From Mycolicibacterium fortuitum subsp. fortuitum (GTDB lineage: Bacteria > Actinomycetota > Actinomycetes > Mycobacteriales > Mycobacteriaceae): 64,000 nt of DNA. Shown piece after piece: positions 47,091 through 55,342 of the stretch (position 1 is the stretch's first letter; the number at the start of each line of letters is the position of its first letter). The translations under genes were made by a program, and so were the position numbers. Under the pieces are notes generated by a model. That model saw nothing but the letters and a program-made list of their open reading frames with translations, made no database searches and was not told where the DNA came from. The DNA is taken from contig NZ_AP025518.1 in NCBI RefSeq assembly GCF_022179545.1, forward strand, positions 62,001 through 126,000, in the 5' to 3' direction.

Positions 47091-47112
47091 TTAAATTTGT
47101 CCATCCAATTAA
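47091..47112. promoter_or_regulatory. TTAA-N14-TTAA element before copy 2, probable ROK operator
   Basis: This matches the element at 44038-44059 in spacing and in the ATTAA-N-TT-N-GTC left half; the inner right half has drifted (CCA in place of GAA). It lies 31 bp before the ATG of copy 2. Confidence 0.45.
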
Positions 47113-47142
47113 ACCTGCCCACAGGGCAACTGGAGTCACGCC

Positions 47143-49941
47143 ATGACTGTTGTCAATCCGCTCTTCAATCCGCAGTTCACTGCCCCTCCATCTCGCCGGG
47201 CATTTCAGGCCACCGCGAGGATCGGTGCCTACAGCGGCATCGTGGTGACAGGATGGCTGGTCGCCGCGCTCGCGTCCGGCCACGGTGTCGCCGCGGCCGA
47301 CCCGACCGGCACTTCCTCGTCGGATTCGTCGACGTCGGCCTCCGCGAGCTCGGCTGCTGGTGCGACCTCGACAGGGCCGGCATCTGCCGCCGCGTCGGGC
47401 GAGAGCTCGCCTGGCAAGAGTGGCACGGCGGGGGAGGGGCCCGGCAAGGGCTGGGCCAAGAAGTCGCTCAAGCCGAAGCGGACGGGCAAGACGTCATCGA
47501 CTAAGGAGCTGGCACCCGGTGTGACGATCAGCAGTAGCGGTGGGGCACAGAAGGAGCCGGGCGAGCCCGAGGGCCTCGCCGAAGCGATCGACACGCACCT
47601 GGAGTCGTTGTCGTCGATACCCGAGAAGGTGCGCGAGAGCGTGCTGACCCGCAACGACGGCAGGGAGAAGCCGGAGTTGTCGCTGCCGACGCTGTCGCTG
47701 CCGCCAGTGTCGCTGCCCGGCGTCGCGTCGCCGCGGGCCGCGAATGCCGTGGCGGACGCCGATTCGAAGACCGCGGCTCCGATCGGACCCGTCAAGCTCA
47801 GCGCCACCCTCGAGCGGTCGCTGGCGAAAGCCAAGGAGGTGACTGAGCGGGTCGAGCAGGTGACGGGCACAATCAGTGAGACGGTTTCGGAGCAGCTGGG
47901 CCAGAAGCTGCCCGCGCCGAAGCCCGTGGTTGCTGCGCGCGAGGCCAAGACGCTGGCAGTGACGAGTGCGGCGAATGTGCAGCAGATTGCCACGGCCGCG
48001 GTGGCTCCGAAGAATCCGGTGAGCACGCCCACTGATCCGGCCGGCGTGCTCAACGGCATCGTCACGAATCTGCTGAATCCGTTCCTGGCGCCGTCTCCGG
48101 ATTCTCCGGAGCCGTTCACTCCGATGGCGTGGGCAGTGTTGGGGTGGGTTCGGCGCAATCTGTTCAACCAGGCACCGGTGGTCAGCAGCCCGACCACCAC
48201 AGTGCAGACCGGTCAGACGGTCACCGGCAATATCGGTGTGACCGACGCCGAAGGTGATGAGTTGACCTACACGGTGACCGAGCAGCCGAAGTACGGCACG
48301 GTGACGATCGACCAGGAGACCGGCGAGTTCACCTACACCCCGAACGATATTGATTACGATGCGGCGCAGATGGATTCGTTCACGGTGTCGGTCACTGACG
48401 GGAACAAGGTCAACCTGTTGGCGCTGTTCAAACCGCGCACCGCTCAGAACGACATCGATGTCACGGTGCTCAACCCCACGGTGGAGCGGGTGATCCTGAA
48501 TCTGCCCGACAGCATCACCAATCCGAACACGCCACGCTTCTCGGAGGACGGGCAGTCGATCTACTTCTCGGCCACGCCGACGGCGGGTGGTCGTGAGGAG
48601 ATCTACCAGATCAGTGTTGACGGCTCGACAGTCGAATGCATCACCTGCGGCGTGTCGACGGAGATCACCGGGGGGCTGGGGAGAGTCGTTCCGTTCCAGG
48701 ATGGTTCGGGACGCTTGATGATTCAAGTCAGGACCAGCCCGAACTCCTACGTCGTCTACGAAGAGACGGTCGACGGCCGTCAGCTGGTTCCCGTCATCAC
48801 GCCACCCTCCGGTGCACGTGCCATCGATCCGCAACGTGAGATGAGAATCTCGCCGGACGGCACGCATGTGTTGTTCAGCCAGATTCAGATGACCTCGACT
48901 GGTCTCATCACTGCGGTGCCGGTGGTGGGCCGGCTCGAACGCACCGACGCCGGCTATGAAATCGCGGATGCCAGAGTGGTTTACCCGGTTGGCGAAGGCA
49001 AGCAGTGGACCCCGGACGGCAAGGGCGTGATCATCCTCGGCGGCCGCTATGAGGCGGGCAATGTCGATGACATCGTGGTCGACCTGGAGACCGGCGAGGT
49101 CACCCGGCTGACCGGCAACCTCGACTACGACGAGGACATCGACATGTCCCCGAACGGACAATGGATCGCTGTCGGCAGCACCCGCGGGTATGACGCGCTG
49201 ACACCGATGTCGCGGATCGTGCGGCCGGCGTTCCTGCCGGCGGACATCCAAGGGGCGGTGTACGAGAAGTACCGGGGAACCGGCGACGCCACCAATATCA
49301 CGAACCAGGAATGGGTCATCGCAATCGAGGATGACCTCAAGGGCGAGAACGGGATTCCGGTGTTCGTCGATGGCGACGGATACACCGCCCGCAGCATGGC
49401 GAGCTGGAACAACACCGGAGATGCGGTGGCATTCTGGGAGGCTAGCGGGGCTGACGAGACAGACACCAGGTTGGTCATCGCCAAACTGAACTACACCACC
49501 AGCGTCGGTCCGGTGCAGGGTGATCGCACCACCCCGGATCCGACGTGGGCTCCCGAACTCAAGACGTACGTGCCCACCACGGCGCCGTTGCCGCCGACAG
49601 GAACGTACGCCGGTGCCGGCGGCGGCACCGCGGTGGTCACCGAAGTGAGCGATCCAGCGACGGGTCACATCGTCCGTACCGTCACCTACACCGATTACGT
49701 CAACGAGCAGGGGATGATCCTCAACGGCACCGAATCAACGGACACCACCGCCAGCCAGTCATCCATCCGCTACGTCGCCGACATCACCGTGACGGGTACG
49801 CACACCGGTTACCTCGATGCGGACGCCACCATCAACAAGCTGCAGCGGACGATGACGGGACACATCACCTCCGATCTCGACGGTGACGTGCAGAGCGTCA
49901 ATGATCAGGACAGGATCGACGAGGACAGGGCAAACATGTAG
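47143..49941 (+). CDS. Exported Ig-like / TolB-propeller protein (copy 2)
   Basis: The 932-residue product aligns with copy 1 from end to end: signal segment ARIGAYSGIVVTGWLVAALA, linker GPGKGWAKKSLKPKRTGK, SLPTLSLPPVSLPGV, the Ig-like block GNIGVTDAEGDELTYTVTE, propeller blades (PRFSEDGQSIYFS, MRISPDGTHVLFSQ, QWTPDGKGVIILGG) and the tail TGYLDADATINK. The N-terminal half is nearly identical; the propeller half is more diverged, in the blade loops. This suggests the same anchoring with different binding or activity. The copy has its own operator element and a stronger terminator. Confidence 0.85.
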   Translation: MTVVNPLFNPQFTAPPSRRAFQATARIGAYSGIVVTGWLVAALASGHGVAAADPTGTSSSDSSTSASASSAAGATSTGPASAAASGESSPGKSGTAGEGPGKGWAKKSLKPKRTGKTSSTKELAPGVTISSSGGAQKEPGEPEGLAEAIDTHLESLSSIPEKVRESVLTRNDGREKPELSLPTLSLPPVSLPGVASPRAANAVADADSKTAAPIGPVKLSATLERSLAKAKEVTERVEQVTGTISETVSEQLGQKLPAPKPVVAAREAKTLAVTSAANVQQIATAAVAPKNPVSTPTDPAGVLNGIVTNLLNPFLAPSPDSPEPFTPMAWAVLGWVRRNLFNQAPVVSSPTTTVQTGQTVTGNIGVTDAEGDELTYTVTEQPKYGTVTIDQETGEFTYTPNDIDYDAAQMDSFTVSVTDGNKVNLLALFKPRTAQNDIDVTVLNPTVERVILNLPDSITNPNTPRFSEDGQSIYFSATPTAGGREEIYQISVDGSTVECITCGVSTEITGGLGRVVPFQDGSGRLMIQVRTSPNSYVVYEETVDGRQLVPVITPPSGARAIDPQREMRISPDGTHVLFSQIQMTSTGLITAVPVVGRLERTDAGYEIADARVVYPVGEGKQWTPDGKGVIILGGRYEAGNVDDIVVDLETGEVTRLTGNLDYDEDIDMSPNGQWIAVGSTRGYDALTPMSRIVRPAFLPADIQGAVYEKYRGTGDATNITNQEWVIAIEDDLKGENGIPVFVDGDGYTARSMASWNNTGDAVAFWEASGADETDTRLVIAKLNYTTSVGPVQGDRTTPDPTWAPELKTYVPTTAPLPPTGTYAGAGGGTAVVTEVSDPATGHIVRTVTYTDYVNEQGMILNGTESTDTTASQSSIRYVADITVTGTHTGYLDADATINKLQRTMTGHITSDLDGDVQSVNDQDRIDEDRANM

Positions 49942-49951
49942 TCGTCGGACA

Positions 49952-50023
49952 GCGTTGAACACACTGACCGCTCCGACCCGCTCACCTCACGGCGAGTGTG
50001 TCGGAGCGGTTGGCGTTCAACGC
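49952..50023. terminator. Two-part hairpin between copy 2 and ridA
   Basis: An outer stem (GCGTTGAAC/GTTCAACGC) and an inner perfect stem (CCGCTCCGAC/GTCGGAGCGG) form an interrupted hairpin. The right outer arm covers the stop codon of the convergent ridA gene, so it can serve both strands. Confidence 0.6.
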
Positions 50024-50400
50024 ATCCGCGCGGTGATCTGGACTTCGACGAGTGCGCCCGGCATGGCCAGCTCGGTAACCCCGACCGCCGTCCAGGCCGG
50101 ATACGGCGCGGCCACGAACTCGTCTTTGACCTCACCGAAAACCTGCACATGTTGCTGCAGGCCGACGTGGTAACTGGTGATCTCGACAACGTCGGTGAAG
50201 TTCAGCCCGGCCTCAGCCAGCACTCCATGCAGGTTTGAGAAGGCCTGGGTGAACTGGGCCCGTGGGTCCTCTGGAACGGACAAGTCGGGGCGCATGCCGA
50301 TCATCCCCGAGCAGCGCAGATGGTCACCGTCGATCACTGCCGGCGAAAAATGATGCGCGTCGTACATCGGCTGCATCCATTCCGGTACAACGATTTTCAT
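50017..50400 (-). CDS. RidA family protein (YjgF/YER057c/UK114)
   Basis: The 127-residue product has the RidA fold signature: FSPAVIDGDHLRCSGMIG, QFTQAFSNLHGVLAEAGLNFTDVVEITSY, and a final PGALVEVQITA. The conserved arginine of the deaminase site is not in the usual position near the C-terminus (VEVQITARMR), so enamine deaminase activity is uncertain. ATG 50400 is preferred over TTG 50406 because GGAAGG lies 7 bases upstream. Orientation is the same as pntB, but a strong terminator separates them. Confidence 0.85.
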   Translation of the reverse strand: MKIVVPEWMQPMYDAHHFSPAVIDGDHLRCSGMIGMRPDLSVPEDPRAQFTQAFSNLHGVLAEAGLNFTDVVEITSYHVGLQQHVQVFGEVKDEFVAAPYPAWTAVGVTELAMPGALVEVQITARMR

Positions 50401-50423
50401 GGGCAACCTTCCAGTGAAGAAAC

Positions 50424-50463
50424 GCGGAAGCCCCTTATTTCCGGGGAAATAAGGGGCTTCCGC
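50424..50463 (-). terminator. Terminator after pntB (40-bp near-perfect palindrome)
   Basis: GCGGAAGCCCCTTATTTCC and its exact complement face each other across two bases. On the minus strand it follows the pntB stop by 15 bp and is trailed by GTTTCTT. It is the strongest terminator-like structure in the window. Confidence 0.85.
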
Positions 50464-50478
50464 ACCATCTGAGGGGAA

Positions 50479-51918
50479 TTACACCCGGGCTTCGGCCGGC
50501 AGCGCGGCCAGGATGTCGTTGACGCGGTCGCGGGCGTCGCCGAACAGCATCTGAGTGTTCTCGCGGAAGAACAGCGGATTCTGCACACCGGCGTATCCCG
50601 AGGCCATGGAGCGCTTGAACACGATGACGTGGTCGGCGTTCCACACGGTGAGCACCGGCATGCCGGCGATCGGGCTGCCCGGATCCTCGGCGGCGGCCGG
50701 GTTGACGGTGTCGTTGGCGCCGATCACGAGCACGACGGAAGTGCCGTCGAAGTCGTCGTTGATCTCGTCCATTTCGAGCACGATGTCGTAGGGCACCTTG
50801 GCCTCGGCCAGCAGGACGTTCATGTGGCCCGGCAGACGGCCGGCGACGGGGTGGATACCGAAGCGGACGTTGACGCCGCGCTCACGCAGCTTGCGGGTCA
50901 GGTCGGCGACACCGTACTGGGCCTGCGCCACCGCCATGCCGTAACCGGGGGTGATGATCACCGAGTCGGCCGAGGCAAGCAGTTCGGCGGCGCCCTCGGC
51001 ATTGATCTCGCGGTGCTCGCCGTAGTCCTTGTCGTCGGCCGGTCCGGCTTCGATGCCGAAGCCACCGGCGATCACCGAGATGAACGACCGGTTCATGGCC
51101 TTGCACATGATGTAGGACAGGTAGGCACCCGAGGAGCCGACGAGTGCGCCGGTGATGATCAGCAGGTCGTTACCGAGCAGGAAGCCGGACGCGGCCGCAG
51201 CCCAACCCGAGTAGCTGTTGAGCATCGACACCACAACGGGCATGTCGCCGCCGCCGATCGAGGCGACCAGGTGCCAGCCCAGCAGCAGCGCGAGCACGGT
51301 GACGACGATGAGCAGCCACAGGTGCGGCTCGATGACGAACCACACGGTCAGTGCAGCGAACACCACGAGCGCGCCGACGTTGAGGATGTTCTTGCCGGGC
51401 AGCATCAACGGTGCGGACTTGATGCGGGCCGACAGCTTGAGGTTGGCCACGATCGAACCGGTGAAGGTGACGGCACCGATGAACACACCGATGAACACCT
51501 CGGCCGAGTGGATGCCGAGCATCTTCTCGCCCACGAGCTTGACGGCTTCCTCGCCGCCGAGGTTGTTCTCGACGTGCAGGTAACCGTTCCAGCCGACCAG
51601 CACGGCGGCCAGACCGACGAAGCTGTGCAGCAACGCGATCAGCTCGGGCATGCCGGTCATCTCGACGACCTTGGCGCGCCACAGGCCGATCGCGGCGCCG
51701 ACGACCATGGCCCCGATCAGCAGGGCCAGTCCCAGCGGCTCGATCTTGCGGTCGAAGGCCAGCGCGATGGTGGCGATCAGAGCCACCGCCATGCCGACCA
51801 TGCCGAAGGTGTTTCCGGCCCTTGACGTCTCGTGTTTGGAGAGGCCGGCCAGCGCGAGGATGAACAGCAGGGCCGCGACGACGTAGGCGGCCGAGGCAAC
51901 GTTTTCTAGGGTGAACAT
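50479..51918 (-). CDS. pntB: NAD(P) transhydrogenase subunit beta
   Basis: The 479-residue membrane subunit has about nine helices in its first half ([20 protein letters not shown] at the start) and the NADP-binding dIII domain at the C-terminus ([56 protein letters not shown]). Together with PntA it uses the proton gradient to reduce NADP+ with NADH. It lies 34 bp after pntA. Confidence 0.95.
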   Translation of the reverse strand: MFTLENVASAAYVVAALLFILALAGLSKHETSRAGNTFGMVGMAVALIATIALAFDRKIEPLGLALLIGAMVVGAAIGLWRAKVVEMTGMPELIALLHSFVGLAAVLVGWNGYLHVENNLGGEEAVKLVGEKMLGIHSAEVFIGVFIGAVTFTGSIVANLKLSARIKSAPLMLPGKNILNVGALVVFAALTVWFVIEPHLWLLIVVTVLALLLGWHLVASIGGGDMPVVVSMLNSYSGWAAAASGFLLGNDLLIITGALVGSSGAYLSYIMCKAMNRSFISVIAGGFGIEAGPADDKDYGEHREINAEGAAELLASADSVIITPGYGMAVAQAQYGVADLTRKLRERGVNVRFGIHPVAGRLPGHMNVLLAEAKVPYDIVLEMDEINDDFDGTSVVLVIGANDTVNPAAAEDPGSPIAGMPVLTVWNADHVIVFKRSMASGYAGVQNPLFFRENTQMLFGDARDRVNDILAALPAEARV

Positions 51919-51952
51919 GGAATCCGTTCCAAAGTTTCTGTGGGTAGGACCG

Positions 51953-53479
51953 TCAGCTGCGGGAGAACATCGCGAGCATGCGACGCGTCACCGCGAAGCC
52001 GCCGAAGACGTTGATACTGGCCAGCAGGATGGCGACGAAGGCCAACGAGGTGATGGCGATGTCGCCGTGGCCGATCTGCAGCAGGGCGCCCACCACGATG
52101 ATTCCCGAGATCGCGTTGGTCACCGACATCAGCGGGGTGTGCAGCGCGTGGTGCACGTTGCCGATCACGTAGTAGCCGATCACGATCGCCAGCGCGAACA
52201 CGGTCAGGTGGACCTGTAGCGCGGCCGGTGAGATCGCGATCAGGGCGAAAACAGCAGCGGCCGCCGCGAAGGTGACGCCGAGCCGGCGCCCGGTCGACAT
52301 GGGCGGCTTCTCTTCCTTGACGGCCGGGGCAGCCGCAGCGGGCTGGGCGGCCGGAGCGGCCGAAACCTGCACCGGCGGCGGGGGCCAGGTGGTCTCCCCG
52401 TCACGCACCACGGTCATCGAGCGCTGGACGACGTCGTCCCAGTCGAGGACGACCTTGCCGTCCTTCTCCGGGGTCAGCAGCTTGAGCAGGTTGACCAGGT
52501 TGGTGCCGTACAACTGGGAGGCCTGGGCGGGCAGACGGCCGGCCAGGTCGGTGTAACCGATGATCGTCACGCCGTTGTCGGTGACGATCGCCTGGTCCTT
52601 GACGGTGCCCTCGACGTTGCCGCCGTTGGCCGCGGCCATGTCGACGATCACGCTGCCGGGCTTCATGGAGGCCACCATCTCGGCGGTGATGATGCGGGGC
52701 GCGGGCTTGCCGGGGATCAGTGCTGTCGTGACGATGATGTCGACGTCCTTGCACTGCTCGGCATACAGCGCGGCCTCGCGGGCCTTGTAGTCGTCGTCCA
52801 TCTCCTTGGCGTAGCCGGTGGCGGAGACTTCGGCGTTCTCGTTCGCGACGGACAGGTATTCGCCGCCGAGGGAGGCGACCTGGTCGGCCACCTCGGGACG
52901 GGGATCGGTGGCGCGCACGATCGCGCCCAGGCTGCCCGCCGCGCCGATGGCGGCCAGGCCGGCCACACCGGCACCCACGACGAGCACCTTGGCCGGGGGA
53001 ACCTTGCCCGCGGCGGTGACCTGGCCGGTGAAGAACCGGCCGAAGCTGTGTGCGGCCTCGACGACGGCGCGGTAGCCGGCGATGTTGGCCATCGAGGACA
53101 AGACGTCCAGCGACTGGGCGCGCGAGATACGCGGCACCGCGTCCATGGCCAGGACCGTGATCGGCCGGCTCGAGAGCTTCCCGACGAGCTCGGGCTTGAG
53201 CGCGGGTGAGATCAAGCTCACCAGAGTCGCACCGTCGCGCAGCTTGCCGATCTCGGCATCATCAGGGGCGTTGACTTTCAGCACGACGTCGGCGTCCCAC
53301 GCGTCGCCGATCTCGGCGCCGGCGTCAACGTAGGCTGCATCGGAGAAGCTCGAGGCAGCACCGGCGCCGCTTTCTACGACTACCGCATATCCGAGCTTGA
53401 TGATCTGCCCGACCGTCTGCGGGGTGGCGGCGACGCGCGTTTCCCCAGGTAGGGACTCGCGCGGGATCCCGATGAGCAT
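51953..53479 (-). CDS. pntA: NAD(P) transhydrogenase subunit alpha (fused form)
   Basis: The 508-residue product has the NAD-binding alanine-dehydrogenase-like domain ([52 protein letters not shown]) and, after a Pro/Ala linker at ~370-395, three to four membrane helices ([42 protein letters not shown]). In M. tuberculosis these parts are separate genes (pntAa, pntAb); here they are one protein, as in E. coli. It is the first gene of the pntA-pntB pair. Confidence 0.93.
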   Translation of the reverse strand: MLIGIPRESLPGETRVAATPQTVGQIIKLGYAVVVESGAGAASSFSDAAYVDAGAEIGDAWDADVVLKVNAPDDAEIGKLRDGATLVSLISPALKPELVGKLSSRPITVLAMDAVPRISRAQSLDVLSSMANIAGYRAVVEAAHSFGRFFTGQVTAAGKVPPAKVLVVGAGVAGLAAIGAAGSLGAIVRATDPRPEVADQVASLGGEYLSVANENAEVSATGYAKEMDDDYKAREAALYAEQCKDVDIIVTTALIPGKPAPRIITAEMVASMKPGSVIVDMAAANGGNVEGTVKDQAIVTDNGVTIIGYTDLAGRLPAQASQLYGTNLVNLLKLLTPEKDGKVVLDWDDVVQRSMTVVRDGETTWPPPPVQVSAAPAAQPAAAAPAVKEEKPPMSTGRRLGVTFAAAAAVFALIAISPAALQVHLTVFALAIVIGYYVIGNVHHALHTPLMSVTNAISGIIVVGALLQIGHGDIAITSLAFVAILLASINVFGGFAVTRRMLAMFSRS

Positions 53480-53597
53480 CGAATCCGCTCCGTTCTATGT
53501 GTCCAGGCCTCTTCGTTCAGCCTGGAAGAGTGTCGCATTTGTGTTCAGATAACGCGCATGCCCCTTTTGGGGGATGTGACTGCTGGCCCTGGTGCGG

Positions 53598-54617
53598 CTA
53601 CAGCCAGTCACGACGTTTGAACATCACATACAACAGGATGACCAGCACAACAATCAAAATGCTGCTGGCGATGAAGCCCACGACGGTGTTGATTCCGGGG
53701 TACATGACGTTCTGGCCGTAGAAGCCCGTGATGGCGGTCGGCACTGCGATGATGGCGGCCCAGCCACTGAGTTTCTTCATCACCGTGTTGAGTCGGGCGT
53801 CCTGCAGGGACAGGTTGGTCTCGAACACCGTGGTGACCATGTCGCGCAGCGATTCGGTCCACTCCGAAGCACGCAACACGTGGTCGTAGAGGTCGGCGTA
53901 GAGCGGGTCGAGTTCGGGCGATGTCGACGAGTCGAGCCTGCGGTGCTGGATGGTGCTGACGACCTCGCGCATGGGTAGTACCACCCGGCGGAGTTCGACC
54001 AGGTCCTTACGCAGCTGGAAGGTGCGACGTTGCAGGCCGCGTCGAGGACCACCGTCGGCGAACAGTTCGTCCTCGAGGTCCTCGATGGCGTCGTCGAGTG
54101 CCTCGACGGCTTCGAAGTGTCCGTCCACGACGACATCGAGCAGACCGTGCACCAGCGAACCCACGCCGCAGCGCTGCCCGCCGAGGTCGTCGAAGCGCCG
54201 TGACACCTCGTTGATGTCGAATTCCGTGGCCGTGCCGTTCACGCTGGGCAGGCGGACCGTGATCAGGCCACGGGGCAGGACGAACGCCGAGATGCGGTGC
54301 TTGACCAACAGCGAGGTGTCGGGTGGCGCGTCCTCGTCGGGCACCCGGGTGTCGACCGCATAGACCGTGAAGAACGTGTGCGTGCGGTACACGGAAGTCT
54401 TGGTGCGTTCCTTGGGTGCGACGGCATCTTCGACGGCCCACATGTTGAGTCCGAGCTCATGTGCCAGCGCGCGCAGGGCGTCGTGGTCGGGGTCGTAGAT
54501 GTCGGCCCATACCAACGCGTCCTCTTCGGCCAGGCAGTCCGAGATGCCCGCGAACGTGAAACCGTCGACCGGCTTTCCAGATCGCCAGATTCGTCCCTGC
54601 ACCTGTCTCACAACCAT
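53598..54617 (-). CDS. corA: CorA-family divalent cation channel with GQN in place of GMN
   Basis: The 339-residue product has the CorA layout: a soluble alpha/beta N-terminal part, a long stalk helix (VRASEWTESLRDMVTTVFETN and following), and two C-terminal membrane helices ending in the basic tail FKRRDWL. The selectivity loop after the first helix reads TGFYGQNVMYPG, so the usual GMN is GQN. By memory GQN occurs in some actinobacterial relatives. Transport of Mg2+, Co2+ or another ion is therefore not assured. It is divergent from the DUF3159 gene with a 97-bp gap. Confidence 0.88.
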   Translation of the reverse strand: MVVRQVQGRIWRSGKPVDGFTFAGISDCLAEEDALVWADIYDPDHDALRALAHELGLNMWAVEDAVAPKERTKTSVYRTHTFFTVYAVDTRVPDEDAPPDTSLLVKHRISAFVLPRGLITVRLPSVNGTATEFDINEVSRRFDDLGGQRCGVGSLVHGLLDVVVDGHFEAVEALDDAIEDLEDELFADGGPRRGLQRRTFQLRKDLVELRRVVLPMREVVSTIQHRRLDSSTSPELDPLYADLYDHVLRASEWTESLRDMVTTVFETNLSLQDARLNTVMKKLSGWAAIIAVPTAITGFYGQNVMYPGINTVVGFIASSILIVVLVILLYVMFKRRDWL

Positions 54618-54714
54618 CAGTCAAGCACCGCGGGATCGTTGCGGCGGTAGCCACGCGCGGGCTCGGTACTCTCGGTGAGGACCTGCCAGATCTTGATCGC
54701 GAGGCCCGCATCCC

Positions 54715-55329
54715 ATGAAGGATTCCCCACTCGACGGACTGATGGCGCGCGTCGGCGGTGTCAGCGGCATGGTCTACTCGGCGCTTCCGGTGACCGTGTA
54801 CGCGACGGTCTCGGCTCTCGCGGGTCGCGTGCCCGCGATCATTTCCGCTCTGGCGACTGCGGCCGTCGTATTCGGTTGGCAGCTGCTGCGCCGTGAATCG
54901 GTCAGGCCCGCACTGTGGGGATTCGTCGGCGTCGCGGCCTGTGCGCTGCTGGCACTGGTGACCGGCCAGGCCAAGGACTTCTACCTTCCGGGTATCTGGA
55001 TGTCCTTGGCATCGGCCATCGTGATGACCGGCTCGATCCTCGTCAGGCGCCCGCTGGTCGGGGTCATCTGGGCGTGGGCCACCGGTCGCGACGGCACCTG
55101 GCGCCAGGTACCCGGAGTGCGGCTGGTCTTCAATGTCGTCACCGCGGTCCTGGCGACGGTGTCCTGGTCGCGCTTCCTGGTGCAGAACTACCTGTACGAC
55201 ACCGGTCAGGAAGGACTGCTCGCAGTCGCACGGCTGGCGATGGGCTGGCCGTTGTTCGTGGTCACCACGACGCTGGTCCTGCTCAGTGCCCGCTACGCAA
55301 TTCGGGCGTTGCCGCGCTCGGCATCCTGA
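54715..55329 (+). CDS. DUF3159 family membrane protein
   Basis: The 204-residue product has six hydrophobic helices and the DUF3159 pattern: GGVSGMVYSALPVTVYATVSALAG is replaced here by a Gly-rich first helix, then FGWQLLRRES, TGQAKDFYLPGIW, RPLVGVIWAWATGRDGTWR and RLAMGWPLFVVTTTLVLLSA. Function unknown. The stop lies 14 bp before the convergent oleate hydratase stop. Confidence 0.85.
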   Translation: MKDSPLDGLMARVGGVSGMVYSALPVTVYATVSALAGRVPAIISALATAAVVFGWQLLRRESVRPALWGFVGVAACALLALVTGQAKDFYLPGIWMSLASAIVMTGSILVRRPLVGVIWAWATGRDGTWRQVPGVRLVFNVVTAVLATVSWSRFLVQNYLYDTGQEGLLAVARLAMGWPLFVVTTTLVLLSARYAIRALPRSAS

Positions 55330-55342
55330 CCGGTGCCGATAA

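Larger units (their letters stand above)
44038..50023. repeat. Tandem duplication: operator + exported propeller gene + hairpin
   Basis: Two units, about 44038-46991 and 47091-50023, align along most of their length. The homology covers the AT-rich element, the GGAG-N-CACGCCATGAC start region, the coding region, and the downstream stem with CTCCGAC/GTCGGAG followed by GTTGGCG. The units diverge most in the propeller half. Confidence 0.85.

Noticed and set aside
47494..49668. 724-codon and (44806-46791) 661-codon minus-strand open frames
   Set aside because: Both are antisense shadows of the two exported propeller genes. They resemble each other only because the sense genes are duplicated.
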